From: Bog-473 sp963843365
GTDB lineage: Bacteria; Actinomycetota; Acidimicrobiia; Acidimicrobiales; RAAP-2
DNA: 64,000 nt
Direction: 5' to 3'
NCBI GenBank assembly: GCA_963843365.1
Contig: CAWJKG010000002.1
Location: 744,001 to 808,000, forward strand
Shown: positions 54,267-62,865 of the stretch, piece after piece
How positions within the stretch are numbered: the stretch's first letter is position 1
Layout of the letters: the number at the start of each line of letters is the position of its first letter
The notes under the pieces: model-generated
Seen by the model: the letters and a program-made list of their open reading frames with translations, nothing else
What the model was told of the DNA's origin: nothing
The model's database searches: none
Position numbers and translations under genes: made by a program

Positions 54267-55547
54267 CTAGGGCGTGGTCGGGCGGCTGCGGGGGACTTCC
54301 CGGAAGGGCACGTCCTTGTCGAGGCGGCGCTCCCTCGGCATGCCCAGGACGCGCTCGCTGATGACGTTGCGCGCCATTTCGGTCGTCCCGCCGCCGATGC
54401 TGCCGGCCTGGCGCATCAGGAAGTTGATGGCGCTCATGGAGGCGGTGTCGCCCTCGGTCCAGGCCGCGCCGGAAGACCCCGCGTTGTCGAAGGCCAACGT
54501 CACGACCCGCGAGACCGACGTGCCCTTGAACAGCCGGACGAGTCCCGCCGCCTGATCGGACATGCGATCGGTGCGGATGCCTTCGCCGACGCGCTCGGCG
54601 AGCTGGTTGACGACGAGCTCGAGCATGCGCGCCTCGCCGACGTTGGCCAGAGCCGTGGCATCGTCGAGACGGCCGTTGGCCCGGGCGATGTCGTAGACGA
54701 TCTTCGCGTCCTGGCTGCCGTGGGCCAGGCCGACAGGCTCGGTCACATAGGACGAGTTGTAGAGCATGCGCTCGTGGAACATCCAGCGCGTGCCCACGGT
54801 CCAGCCCTCGTCGACCGCACCGACGCGGTCGGTATCGGGAACGATCACGTCGGTCATGAACTCCTGGCAGAACTCCCGTGAGCCGTTGTTCATCTCAATG
54901 CGGTGCACTTCCACGTTCGGCTGGTGGATGGGCAGCATGAATACCGTCAACCCGCGGTGCTTGGGCTGGTCCCAGTTGGTCCGCGCCAGGCAGAGGCCCC
55001 AGTCCGACCACCAGGCGCCCGATGTCCACACCTTGGACCCGTTGAGCACCCACTGCTCGCCGTCGCGCACGGCCGTGGTGAGCGCGCCGGCGACGTCGGA
55101 ACCGCCGCTGGGCTCGGAGAGGAACTGCATCCAGAGCTCTTCGCCCTTCAGGATGGCGGGGAGGTGCCGCAGCTTCTGCTCCTCGGTCCCGAACTCCAGA
55201 ATGACGGCGGCGCACGGCGACAGGGTGGGGATCTGCACCCGCAAGGGGTACTCGTAGCCGGCGAATTCCTCGTTCAGGACCTTCTGGTGCTCGTGGGTCA
55301 GCCCCTGGCCGCCGTAGGCCCGCGGGAAGCAGATACCGGCCAGACCGGCGTCGAACAGCATGCGCTGGATCTCACGGTCCCGGCGCACGGTGGCGAGCTC
55401 CGCCTCGTCGTCGTTGCCGTTCCGCTCCCAGCGCAACTCCTCGGGCGTGACCTGTCGCAGGTTGCCCCTGATGAAGGACCGGGCCCGCTGCCGGAAGTCC
55501 TCGAGGCTCTCCATCTCCTCCGTCGTCTCCACCTGCACGGCGCTCAC
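54267..55547 (-). CDS. Acyl-CoA dehydrogenase (FadE-like, large type)
   Basis: 426 residues. Flavin-dependent alpha,beta-dehydrogenation of an acyl-CoA. GICFPRAYGGQGLTHEHQKV, LWMQFLSEPSGGSDVAGALT (FAD/substrate motif), GSKVWTSGAWWSDWGLCLAR and MRQAGSIGGGTTEMARNVIS (C-terminal signature) are clear. GTG 55547 overlaps the stop of the small-type ACAD gene (GTGA). Pairs of unlike ACADs form alpha2beta2 enzymes in steroid and bile-acid side-chain degradation (ChsE type), which is the likely arrangement here. Confidence 0.93.
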   Translation of the reverse strand: MSAVQVETTEEMESLEDFRQRARSFIRGNLRQVTPEELRWERNGNDDEAELATVRRDREIQRMLFDAGLAGICFPRAYGGQGLTHEHQKVLNEEFAGYEYPLRVQIPTLSPCAAVILEFGTEEQKLRHLPAILKGEELWMQFLSEPSGGSDVAGALTTAVRDGEQWVLNGSKVWTSGAWWSDWGLCLARTNWDQPKHRGLTVFMLPIHQPNVEVHRIEMNNGSREFCQEFMTDVIVPDTDRVGAVDEGWTVGTRWMFHERMLYNSSYVTEPVGLAHGSQDAKIVYDIARANGRLDDATALANVGEARMLELVVNQLAERVGEGIRTDRMSDQAAGLVRLFKGTSVSRVVTLAFDNAGSSGAAWTEGDTASMSAINFLMRQAGSIGGGTTEMARNVISERVLGMPRERRLDKDVPFREVPRSRPTTP

Positions 55548-56680
55548 GCCGCCGCCCCTTCCCGTGCGTCGATGAAGGCGGCAATGCGCTGATGGTGCTC
55601 CGCCGGCGTGCCGGCGAGCGCACGATTCAGCGTGACCCGCCGCAGGAACAGATGCAGATCGTGCTCGAACGTGACACCGATGCCCCCGTGCATCTGCGTG
55701 CAGTCCTGCACCAACTCGGCGCCGTACTGGCCGATGTAGGCCTTGGCGGCACTGACCAGCTCGGCCGAGTCGGGGTCTCCGCCGGCCACGGCGGCGCAGG
55801 CGGCATCGCTGGTGGCGTGGCCCGCCTGGAGCCACATGTACATGTCCGCGAAACGGTGCTTGAGGGCCTGGTAGGAGGCGAGCGGTCGCCCGAACGAATA
55901 GCGGTCGAAGGCCCACTCCACGGTCATGTCGAAGGCCGCCTGCATGGCGCCGACCGACTCCGCGTTCAGGAGGACGATGAGCAGCTCGAACTGGCGGTGG
56001 ACCTGGGCCCGGGCGTCGCCGGCGGCTCCCACCACCGCCGCGCCGGGAACCTGCACCTGGTCGAATCGCACCAGGCCGAAGCGGCGGGTCAGATCGATCG
56101 TCTGCATCGGTGCCGTCGTGAGGCCCGGCAGGGTCGTCGGCACGAGGACCTGCGTCACACCGGTGCCGTCCTGGTCACGGCAGGTCACCAGGAGGTGATC
56201 CGCCGGTCCGGCCGACTCGACGATGCGGGCCTCGCCGTTGAGCACGAGGTCGGCCCCCGACGCGGTGGCCTCGACGGTCGGCTCCCACCGAGTCGAACCG
56301 AACGGCGGCGCGCACCAGCTGGCGATGCCCTCCCCGGAAAGCAATCCGGCCAGGACGTCGGGCGCTGCGTTCTGTTCGCTCAGGGTCGCGGCCACCACGT
56401 TGACCACGGCCAGCGGCCCCGGTGCCGCGTGGCGGCCGAACTCGTAGGCGACCAGGCTGGCATCGGCCAACCCGGAGTCGCTGATGGTGCCACCGCCGTG
56501 GTCCTCGGCGACCAGCAACGAGGTCCATCCCAGCTCGGCGCCGCGGCGCCAGTATGCGGGGTCGTAGCCGACGGGGTCGTGACGCAGTTGGCGGAGCATG
56601 TCGGGGGTCGCCTGCTCGCTCAGGAAGCGATCGGTCGTCTCTCGGAAGAACTGCTGGTCTTCGCTCAGGTTCAGGAGCAT
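55544..56680 (-). CDS. Acyl-CoA dehydrogenase (second, divergent subunit)
   Basis: 378 residues. MLLNLSEDQQFFRETTDRFL, RRGAELGWTSLLVAEDHGGG, then a weak middle domain in which the usual TEP.AGSD motif is replaced (GIASWCAPPFGSTRWEPTVE), and a good C-terminal FGRPLASYQALKHRFADMYM and CTQMHGGIGVTFEHDLHLFL. The loss of the middle motif is usual for the second subunit of heterotetrameric ACADs. Overlaps the large gene by 4 bases. Transcribed after the amidohydrolase gene with a 105-base gap. Confidence 0.9.
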   Translation of the reverse strand: MLLNLSEDQQFFRETTDRFLSEQATPDMLRQLRHDPVGYDPAYWRRGAELGWTSLLVAEDHGGGTISDSGLADASLVAYEFGRHAAPGPLAVVNVVAATLSEQNAAPDVLAGLLSGEGIASWCAPPFGSTRWEPTVEATASGADLVLNGEARIVESAGPADHLLVTCRDQDGTGVTQVLVPTTLPGLTTAPMQTIDLTRRFGLVRFDQVQVPGAAVVGAAGDARAQVHRQFELLIVLLNAESVGAMQAAFDMTVEWAFDRYSFGRPLASYQALKHRFADMYMWLQAGHATSDAACAAVAGGDPDSAELVSAAKAYIGQYGAELVQDCTQMHGGIGVTFEHDLHLFLRRVTLNRALAGTPAEHHQRIAAFIDAREGAAA

Positions 56681-56785
56681 GGGGCCCCCTGCTGTGTCCT
56701 CACGTGGATCTCTCTGGTCCTCTCGGGCGCGCTGCGCCTCACTTCGTCTCTCGTCGTCTTCATGGTGCGAACAGGAGGGGGGAGA

Positions 56786-58057
56786 TTAGACCGCACTCAC
56801 GACGCCGATGCCCGCAGCCTCGTTGCGCGTGCGCCACTCGTCCTTGGACATCCGCGTGACGTCGACGTCGGGCGTGGACGCCCGCAGCGCCGCCACCGTG
56901 GCCTGGGCCTTGGGCGTGTGCGCGAAGGGGTCCCAGCCGTAGAAGCGGCAGGCGTTCTCCCACGTGATCTTGTGGATCTCGTCGTCGCGGCAGCCGGCAT
57001 CCTGGAACTCCTTCCAGGCGAACTCGGGCGACCGGGGCCACGTCGTGTCGGTGTGCGGGTAGTCGCACTCCCAGGCGATCCCGTCGATGCCGATGCGGTC
57101 GCGCAACAACAACCCGGAAGGGTCGGTGATGTAGCAGGCCAGGATGTGGTCGCGGAAGACCTCGGAGGGAAGCTTGCCCCCGAAGTCGCCGTGCATCCAC
57201 TGCTGGTTCGTGAAGTGGCGGTCGATGCGATCGAAGTAGAAGGGGATCCAGCCGATCCCACCCTCGGACAGCGCCACCTTGAGATCGGGGAAGCGCCGCA
57301 GGGTCGGCCCGAAGAGCAGGTCCTGGGCGGTGATGGCGCTGATCTGGCAGGCCAGGACCATCAGGTGGTCGATCGGCGCCTCCTCGGGCTTCTTGATGAC
57401 GTTGAAACCGGCGCCGATGTGCAGCGACAGCACCATGTTCTCCTCGCTCAGCGCCGCGAGCATCGGGTCCCAGTAGCCGGACAGGAAACTCGGGAAGCCC
57501 TGCACGTGGGGCGTCTCCAGGAAGCTGATGGACCGGCAACCCTTCTTGGCGATCCGCCGGACCTCGGCCACCGCGGCGTCGACGTCCCACATGGGGACGA
57601 TGCCGAGCGGAATGAAGCGTCCGGGGTACGCCCCGCACCACTCGTCGATGGCCCAGTCGTTGTAGGCCTGCAGCATCACGAGCGCGATTTCCTTGTCGTG
57701 GGCCTCGGAGAAGGTCCGGGCGTTCCATCCGGCCATCGTCGGGAAGCACATGGAGCCGAGCACGCCGTTGGCGTTCATGTCCCGCACCCGCTCGTGCACA
57801 TCGAAGCAACCGGGTCGCAGCTCCGTGTAGGTCCCGGGGTCGAAGCCCCACTCCTCGGAGGGCCAGCCGACCGTCGCCGACATGCCGAAGGAGGTGCTCG
57901 TCTTCTCGCCCTGGAACACCCAGCGGTCGATGCCGTCCTCGTGCACGACCTTGGGCGCCTCGTCGAGCCACTTCGTGGGCACGTGGTTCTCGTACATGTC
58001 CGGCGGCTCAATCATGTGGTCGTCGATGCTGACCAGGATCATGTCGTCGAGGTCCAT
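56786..58057 (-). CDS. Amidohydrolase (Amidohydro_2), different subgroup
   Basis: 423 residues. LVSIDDHMIEPPDMYENHVP holds the N-terminal DDH metal motif; LVMLQAYNDWAIDEWCGAYP, LGIVPMWDVDAAVAEVRRIA, LSLHIGAGFN and AWECDYPHTDTTWPRSPEFA (with the catalytic Asp) follow. This is the common actinobacterial form found in steroid and alicyclic catabolic clusters, more distant from the 29280/46695 pair. ATG 58057. It sits between P450 and the ACADs in one long minus-strand transcription unit. Confidence 0.9.
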   Translation of the reverse strand: MDLDDMILVSIDDHMIEPPDMYENHVPTKWLDEAPKVVHEDGIDRWVFQGEKTSTSFGMSATVGWPSEEWGFDPGTYTELRPGCFDVHERVRDMNANGVLGSMCFPTMAGWNARTFSEAHDKEIALVMLQAYNDWAIDEWCGAYPGRFIPLGIVPMWDVDAAVAEVRRIAKKGCRSISFLETPHVQGFPSFLSGYWDPMLAALSEENMVLSLHIGAGFNVIKKPEEAPIDHLMVLACQISAITAQDLLFGPTLRRFPDLKVALSEGGIGWIPFYFDRIDRHFTNQQWMHGDFGGKLPSEVFRDHILACYITDPSGLLLRDRIGIDGIAWECDYPHTDTTWPRSPEFAWKEFQDAGCRDDEIHKITWENACRFYGWDPFAHTPKAQATVAALRASTPDVDVTRMSKDEWRTRNEAAGIGVVSAV

Positions 58058-58089
58058 GGTCGTGTCGTCTCCCTTCTCGACGGGCGCGC

Positions 58090-59289
58090 TCACGCCGTGC
58101 GCACCGGCAGCGTCTCCCAGCCGCGGACCGTCGAGGTCCGGGCCCGCTTGGCCGCGTCGTAGTCGACCTCCCACTCGGGGAAGCGGGTCAGGACCTCGTC
58201 GAGGGCCACCCGGCCCTCGAGCCGGGCCAACGCGGCACCGAGGCACAGGTGGATGCCATAGCCGAAGGCCTGATGGCGGCCGATCTGGCGGTGGATGTCG
58301 AAGCTGTCGCCGTCGGGGAAGTGGCGCTCGTCGCGGTTGGCCGAGCCGTTGAGCATCACCATGATGCTCCCCTCGGGCACGGTCGTGCCGTGGACCTCGA
58401 CGTCGCGGGCGACGTAGCGGGACTGCACCGGCGACGGCGACTCGTAGCGCAGCAGCTCCTCGATGGCGTTCGGAATGAGGGAACGGTCCGCCACCAGCGC
58501 AGCCCGCTGATCCGGGTGACGGCCGAGCACCTCGCCGGTGAAGCCGATCAGGCGGGTCGTCGTCTCGTTCCCGGCACCGGACAGCAGGCCGACGTAGCCG
58601 AGGATCTCCTCGTGGGTGAGCGTGCGCGTCACGCCGTGCTCGTCCTCGAACTCCGCGTTGAGCAATTCGGTCATGAGGTCGTCGGAGGGATGCTCGGCCC
58701 GCCAGGTGATGTAGTCGGAGAAGACCTCCGCTGAACGGAGCCCGTCGTAGTCCGTCTCGTTCGGGACCCCGTCCTCGAGGCGGAGCCCGTCGTCGATCTG
58801 CTCGCGGATCGCCTCCTGGTCCTCCACGGGGATGCCGAGCAGCATGCCGATCACACGCATGGGCATGAACTTGCCCAGATCCCCCACGAAGTCGAAGTGG
58901 CCCGACCCCACCAGCGGGTCGAGCACCTCGGCGCAGTAGGCGCGCACCTGGGGCTCGAGCGCCTGCATCTTGCGCGGCGTGAACACGCGCGACAGCAGGC
59001 CGCGGTGCGTGTCGTGCGTCGGCGGGTCCTCGAAGAGGATGGAACCCGGGGGGATCTCGACACCCGCCTTGATGATCTCGAGCACCGAGCCGCGGCCCGA
59101 GATGTACGTCTTCCAGTCGAGCATGGCCGCGTCGACGTCGTCCCAGCGGCTGAGCGCGAAGAATTCGTACTTCTCGTTCCAGTAGAGCGGCGCCTCGTCA
59201 CGCAGACGCTTCCACACGGGATAGGGGTCGGCGTCGATCTCGAAGTCGTAGGGGTCGTAGTAGACCTCCGAGTCGCTGGTGACGGTCAT
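58090..59289 (-). CDS. Cytochrome P450
   Basis: 399 residues. I helix LLSGAGNETTTRLIGFTGEV, ExxR in IEELLRYESPSPVQSRYVAR, heme loop FGYGIHLCLGAALARLEGRV with the axial Cys. PPTHDTHRGLLSRVFTPRKM is the conserved B-C region. Similar overall to CYP families that hydroxylate steroids, terpenes or fatty acids in actinobacteria. ATG 59289 overlaps the ALDH stop (ATGA). No ferredoxin gene is adjacent; 14762 and 33830 are candidates. Confidence 0.93.
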   Translation of the reverse strand: MTVTSDSEVYYDPYDFEIDADPYPVWKRLRDEAPLYWNEKYEFFALSRWDDVDAAMLDWKTYISGRGSVLEIIKAGVEIPPGSILFEDPPTHDTHRGLLSRVFTPRKMQALEPQVRAYCAEVLDPLVGSGHFDFVGDLGKFMPMRVIGMLLGIPVEDQEAIREQIDDGLRLEDGVPNETDYDGLRSAEVFSDYITWRAEHPSDDLMTELLNAEFEDEHGVTRTLTHEEILGYVGLLSGAGNETTTRLIGFTGEVLGRHPDQRAALVADRSLIPNAIEELLRYESPSPVQSRYVARDVEVHGTTVPEGSIMVMLNGSANRDERHFPDGDSFDIHRQIGRHQAFGYGIHLCLGAALARLEGRVALDEVLTRFPEWEVDYDAAKRARTSTVRGWETLPVRTA

Positions 59290-60803
59290 GCGGCGCCCTC
59301 CCGCGGCGAGGCCGCCGGCCAGGCCAGCGACTTGGTCTCGAGGTACTGCTCGAATCCGGCGACGCCGTTCTGACGCCCGATGCCGCTGTGCTTGAAGCCA
59401 CCGAAGGGAAGGTCGGGCCCGTAGGGCGCGCCGCCGTTGATGCTCAGACCGCCGGTGCGGACGCGCCGCGCCACGGCGAGCGAGTGCTCGACCGTGGCGG
59501 AGAACACGCCGCCCTGCAGCCCGTACTTGGAGTCGTTGGCGATGCGCACGGCGTCGTCCTCGTCCTCGAAGGGGATGACGACGAGCACCGGACCGAAGAT
59601 CTCCTCCTGGGCGATCGTCATGGAATTGTCCACGTCGGTGAAGAGCGTGGGCTCCACCCACCACCCCTTGGCGAACTCGTCGCCGGAGGGCCGGCCGCCG
59701 CCGACCGCCAGCGTCGCACCCTCCGCCTTGCCCTTCTCGATGTAGCCCAGCACGCGCTCACGCTGTTTGGACGAGACGAGTGGGCCCATCATGACGTCGG
59801 GCCGCTGCGGGTCGCCGTAGGGCACGGCGGCGAAGAGGCCCTTGAGCAGCTCGACGCCCTCCTCGTAGCGCGACCGGGGCAGGAGCATGCGCGTCTGAAT
59901 GGCGCAGCCCTGACCGGCGTGGAAGCAGGCGCCCATGCCCATGAGGGTGGCGACGCCGAGATCGGCGTCCTCGAGGACGATGGTGGCGGACTTGCCGCCC
60001 AGCTCGAGGAAGACGCGCTTCATGGTCGCGGCGCCCTTCTCCATGATGCGCTGCCCGACCGCGGTCGAGCCGGTGAACGAGATCATGTCGACCTTGGGCG
60101 ACAGGGTCAGCTCCTCGCCGATCAGGTGGTCCGACGACGTCACGACGCTCACCACGCCGGCCGGGATGTCGGTCTGCTCGGCGATCACCCGCCCGAGCAG
60201 GGTCGCATTCCAGGGCGTGTCCGGGGCGGGCTTGAGCACCACGGTGTTGCCGGTCGCCAGCGCCTGACCCAGCTTGTGCGAGGTGACCTCGAAGGGGAAA
60301 TTCCACGGGACGATCGCGCCCACCACGCCGACCGGCTCGCGCCAGATGCGCCGCGAGTCGACCGAGCCCTGCAGGTTCGTGGCGTCGGGCAGCACCGTCT
60401 CCCACTCGAACTCGTCGATCTCCTTGGCCGGCCAGGCGAACGCCTCCGAGATCGGCGCGTCCAGCTGGGGGCCCTGCGTCGTCATGCGCGGACACCCGAC
60501 CTCGAGGATCAGCTGCTCGCGGAGCTCTTCGTGCTCGCCCTGGAGCGCCTCGTGGAGTTGCTCGAGGCAGCGCTTCCGGAAGGCGTGGTTCGTCGACCAG
60601 TCCGTCTCGTCGAAGGCCCGGCGGGCGGCGTCGATGGCGCGCTGCATCTCGGCGCCCGAGGCGTCCGCCACCTCCCCGATGACCTCCTCGGTGGCGGGGT
60701 TGACGTTCTCGAAGGTCTTGCCGGAGTCGGCCTCGACCAGCTTCCCGTCGATGAGCATCCGCCGCTCGGGGTTGACCTTCACTGCGTCGCTCACGGGTGT
60801 CAT
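59286..60803 (-). CDS. Aldehyde dehydrogenase (NAD+)
   Basis: 505 residues. VGAIVPWNFPFEVTSHKLGQ (NAD motif), ISFTGSTAVGQRIMEKGAAT, FLELGGKSATIVLEDADLGV (general base Glu) and CFHAGQGCAIQTRMLLPRSR (catalytic Cys), IFGPVLVVIPFEDEDDAVRI. All residues of an active ALDH are present. It is the first gene of the ALDH-P450-amidohydrolase-ACAD-ACAD-hydrolase unit controlled by site A. It could oxidise the aldehyde that arises after P450 hydroxylation of a terminal carbon. Confidence 0.93.
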   Translation of the reverse strand: MTPVSDAVKVNPERRMLIDGKLVEADSGKTFENVNPATEEVIGEVADASGAEMQRAIDAARRAFDETDWSTNHAFRKRCLEQLHEALQGEHEELREQLILEVGCPRMTTQGPQLDAPISEAFAWPAKEIDEFEWETVLPDATNLQGSVDSRRIWREPVGVVGAIVPWNFPFEVTSHKLGQALATGNTVVLKPAPDTPWNATLLGRVIAEQTDIPAGVVSVVTSSDHLIGEELTLSPKVDMISFTGSTAVGQRIMEKGAATMKRVFLELGGKSATIVLEDADLGVATLMGMGACFHAGQGCAIQTRMLLPRSRYEEGVELLKGLFAAVPYGDPQRPDVMMGPLVSSKQRERVLGYIEKGKAEGATLAVGGGRPSGDEFAKGWWVEPTLFTDVDNSMTIAQEEIFGPVLVVIPFEDEDDAVRIANDSKYGLQGGVFSATVEHSLAVARRVRTGGLSINGGAPYGPDLPFGGFKHSGIGRQNGVAGFEQYLETKSLAWPAASPREGAA

Positions 60804-60911
60804 CCTCTCGTCGTCCGGATCACCCAGGTCACGACGGCAGGCGAAGCCGGCGACGACACGAAATGCCGCGCGCTCGTGCCTGGGAGGCCTCGTTCGGGAG
60901 GGTATCTGACT

Positions 60912-60927
60912 TTGACGTCGCCGTCAA
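60912..60927. promoter_or_regulatory. Shared regulon operator, site A, in a divergent promoter region
   Basis: TTGACGTCGCCGTCAA, the best palindrome of the set: arms TTTGACG/CGTCAAA with 4 bases between (60911-60928). On the minus strand TTGACG (60927-60922) is followed after 17 bases by TACCCT; on the plus strand TTGACG (60912-60917) is followed after 17 bases by GAAAAT. It can thus control both the ALDH operon and the thioesterase. Confidence 0.7.
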
Positions 60928-61003
60928 AAACGAGGAAAATCCCGGTTCCCGGCCGCCGGTGCCACAGTGGTGGGCCCGCCGCCCGAGGAGGATGGAGACC
61001 CCG

Positions 61004-61834
61004 ATGTTCACCATTTCTGCGTTCGTCGACGCGCTCACGCTCGAAGAGGTCGGCACGGATCGCTACCGGGCCACCAGCCTCAGCTCCGCGCACGGCGTCG
61101 TCTTCGGAGGGCAGCTGCTGGCGCAGTCGGTCATGGCCGGCCTGGCCGGGCAGGAGGGGAAGTCGGTCAAGACGATCCACACCGTCTTCGCCCGCGGCGC
61201 GTCACCCGAGACCCCCCTCGAGATCGAGGTCGACCGCATGCACAGCGGCCGGTCGGTGGCCAGCAGCACGGTGACGATCCGCCAGGGCGACACGCTGGTG
61301 ACGCGGTCGCTCGTCCTGCTGAGTGCCGAGGAGCCGGACGTGATCCGGCACGCCGACGCGCCGCGCTCGACGGCGGGGCCCGACGAGGCCGGCGGCACGG
61401 TGCGCGGCGAGGGAGCCTGGGAGATCCTCATCGTCGGGGACGTGGACATCAGCGACCCGGATCTGGTCGGTCCGCCCGAGCTCGACGCCTGGGTCCGCTT
61501 CGCCGGCGCACCCGACGATGCCGCCACGGATCAGGCGCTCGTCGCCTACTCCACCGACGGCTTCCTGATCGGGACCGCCATGCGGCCGCACGCCGGCGTC
61601 GGCCAGGCCCAGGCGCACCAGACGCTGTCCACGGGTGTGCTCAGCCACACGCTCACCTACCACGAGCCCTGCCCGGCGGCGGAGTGGCATCTCCTGCAGC
61701 AGCGGAGCTCGTACGCCGGGCACGGCCGCAGCTACGGGATGGGCGACATCTTCCGGCGCGACGGCCAACTGGCGGCCTCCTTCGTCCAGGACGCCATGAT
61801 CCGGGCCCGCGCGGGAGGCGCCGGCAAGCTCTGA
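61004..61834 (+). CDS. TesB-like acyl-CoA thioesterase (double hotdog)
   Basis: 276 residues. Begins MFTISAFVDALTLEEVGTDR, then SSAHGVVFGGQLLAQSVMAG (first hotdog helix with HGxxFGGQ), VKTIHTVFARGASPETPLEI, ELDAWVRFAGAPDDAATDQA and MRPHAGVGQAQAHQTLSTGV (second hotdog). It hydrolyses acyl-CoA, perhaps to release product acids or free CoA. ATG 61004 is preferred over ATG 60992, which is too close to GAGGAGG. Divergent from ALDH through operator site A. Confidence 0.9.
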   Translation: MFTISAFVDALTLEEVGTDRYRATSLSSAHGVVFGGQLLAQSVMAGLAGQEGKSVKTIHTVFARGASPETPLEIEVDRMHSGRSVASSTVTIRQGDTLVTRSLVLLSAEEPDVIRHADAPRSTAGPDEAGGTVRGEGAWEILIVGDVDISDPDLVGPPELDAWVRFAGAPDDAATDQALVAYSTDGFLIGTAMRPHAGVGQAQAHQTLSTGVLSHTLTYHEPCPAAEWHLLQQRSSYAGHGRSYGMGDIFRRDGQLAASFVQDAMIRARAGGAGKL

Positions 61835-61854
61835 TCGGCCGCGCGGCGCGGCGC

Positions 61855-61872
61855 GGCCGCACGGGTGCGGCC
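61855..61872. terminator. Bidirectional hairpin
   Basis: GGCCGCAC-GG-GTGCGGCC, a perfect 8-bp repeat in the convergent gap between the thioesterase and esterase genes; in RNA the loop would open to about four bases. No T-tract. Confidence 0.5.
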
Positions 61873-61878
61873 CGACCG

Positions 61879-62865
61879 TCAGACCGCGGCGTGGCGCGCC
61901 AGCTGGCGCGCCAGCCAGTCGTCCTTGCAGTGCTCGATCAGCCGCACGGCGGCCGAGCCGGGTGCCAGCTGGTACACGTGCGGGAGGCCGGCGACCACGT
62001 GCAGCTCGCACGGGACCCCGGCCTGGTTGATCCGTTGCGCGTAGTCGATGTCCTCGTCGCGGAAGCCGTCGATGGCGCCGACCACCACGCACGTGGGCGG
62101 GAGGCCCGCCAGGTCCGTCGCCCGGGCGGCGGCGGCGTAGATCGGGACGTCACCCGAACCGAACAGCCCGCCGAGATACGAGCGCCAGCCGAACTCGTTG
62201 GACGCGGCGTTCCACACGTAGAGCCCGTCGGCCACGATCGAGGGAGTCGTCTGGCGGTCGTCGAGCATGGGGCAGTCGAGAAGCTGGAAGGCCAACGGCA
62301 CCTCGCCGCGGTCGCGTGCCAGCAGGCCCAGGCCCGCCGCCAGCCCGCCGCCGGCACTGATGCCGTAGGTGCCGATGCAGCCCGCATCGATGCCGAGTTC
62401 GTCGGCGTTGTCGTGGGCCCAGCGCAAGGCCGCGTAGCAATCATCGAGCGGTCCCGGGTAGGGCGTCTCGGGCGCCAGCCGGTACTCGACGGACACGCCG
62501 ACGACACCCAGGGCGGGGCACCAGCGATCGAGCAGCGCGTCGTCCATGGCGTAGGAGCCGATGATGTAGCCCCCGCCGTGAATGGTGAAGAGCGCGGGCA
62601 GACGGCCCTCGGCGCCGGCGCTCCGATGCACCCGCACCGGAATGGGTGGGTCACCCCCCGTCAGCGACGGCACCTGGTGGTCGGTGCGGACCACGGCGTC
62701 GGACAGCTCCGCCGGGGGGAAGGCCGAGCTGCGCACGGCGGCGATGGTGTCGGCCGAGAACGGCGGCAGGTCGAAGCCGCCGAGGATGGGGCCGAGCTCG
62801 GGCTCCAGCAGCCCGCGCACGTCCACCGCCGGCCGGGCCGGCCCGCTCGTTGTCGCGTCGTTCAT
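61879..62865 (-). CDS. Alpha/beta hydrolase fold-3 esterase (HSL family)
   Basis: 328 residues. FTIHGGGYIIGSYAMDDALL (HGGG oxyanion hole), EYRLAPETPYPGPLDDCYAA, the catalytic Ser in GISAGGGLAAGLG, the catalytic Asp in VGAIDGFRDEDI and the His in GLPHVYQLAPGS. All of the hormone-sensitive lipase family set. Acts on short acyl esters or lactones. ATG 62865 overlaps the stop of the SDR upstream (ATGA), so these form one transcript. Confidence 0.93.
   Translation of the reverse strand: MNDATTSGPARPAVDVRGLLEPELGPILGGFDLPPFSADTIAAVRSSAFPPAELSDAVVRTDHQVPSLTGGDPPIPVRVHRSAGAEGRLPALFTIHGGGYIIGSYAMDDALLDRWCPALGVVGVSVEYRLAPETPYPGPLDDCYAALRWAHDNADELGIDAGCIGTYGISAGGGLAAGLGLLARDRGEVPLAFQLLDCPMLDDRQTTPSIVADGLYVWNAASNEFGWRSYLGGLFGSGDVPIYAAAARATDLAGLPPTCVVVGAIDGFRDEDIDYAQRINQAGVPCELHVVAGLPHVYQLAPGSAAVRLIEHCKDDWLARQLARHAAV

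Noticed and set aside
55592..58162. 856-residue open frame on the plus strand
   Set aside because: Antisense to two ACADs and an amidohydrolase with clear motifs; the translation is rich in Arg, Gly, His and Asp and has no family features. A GC-bias shadow.
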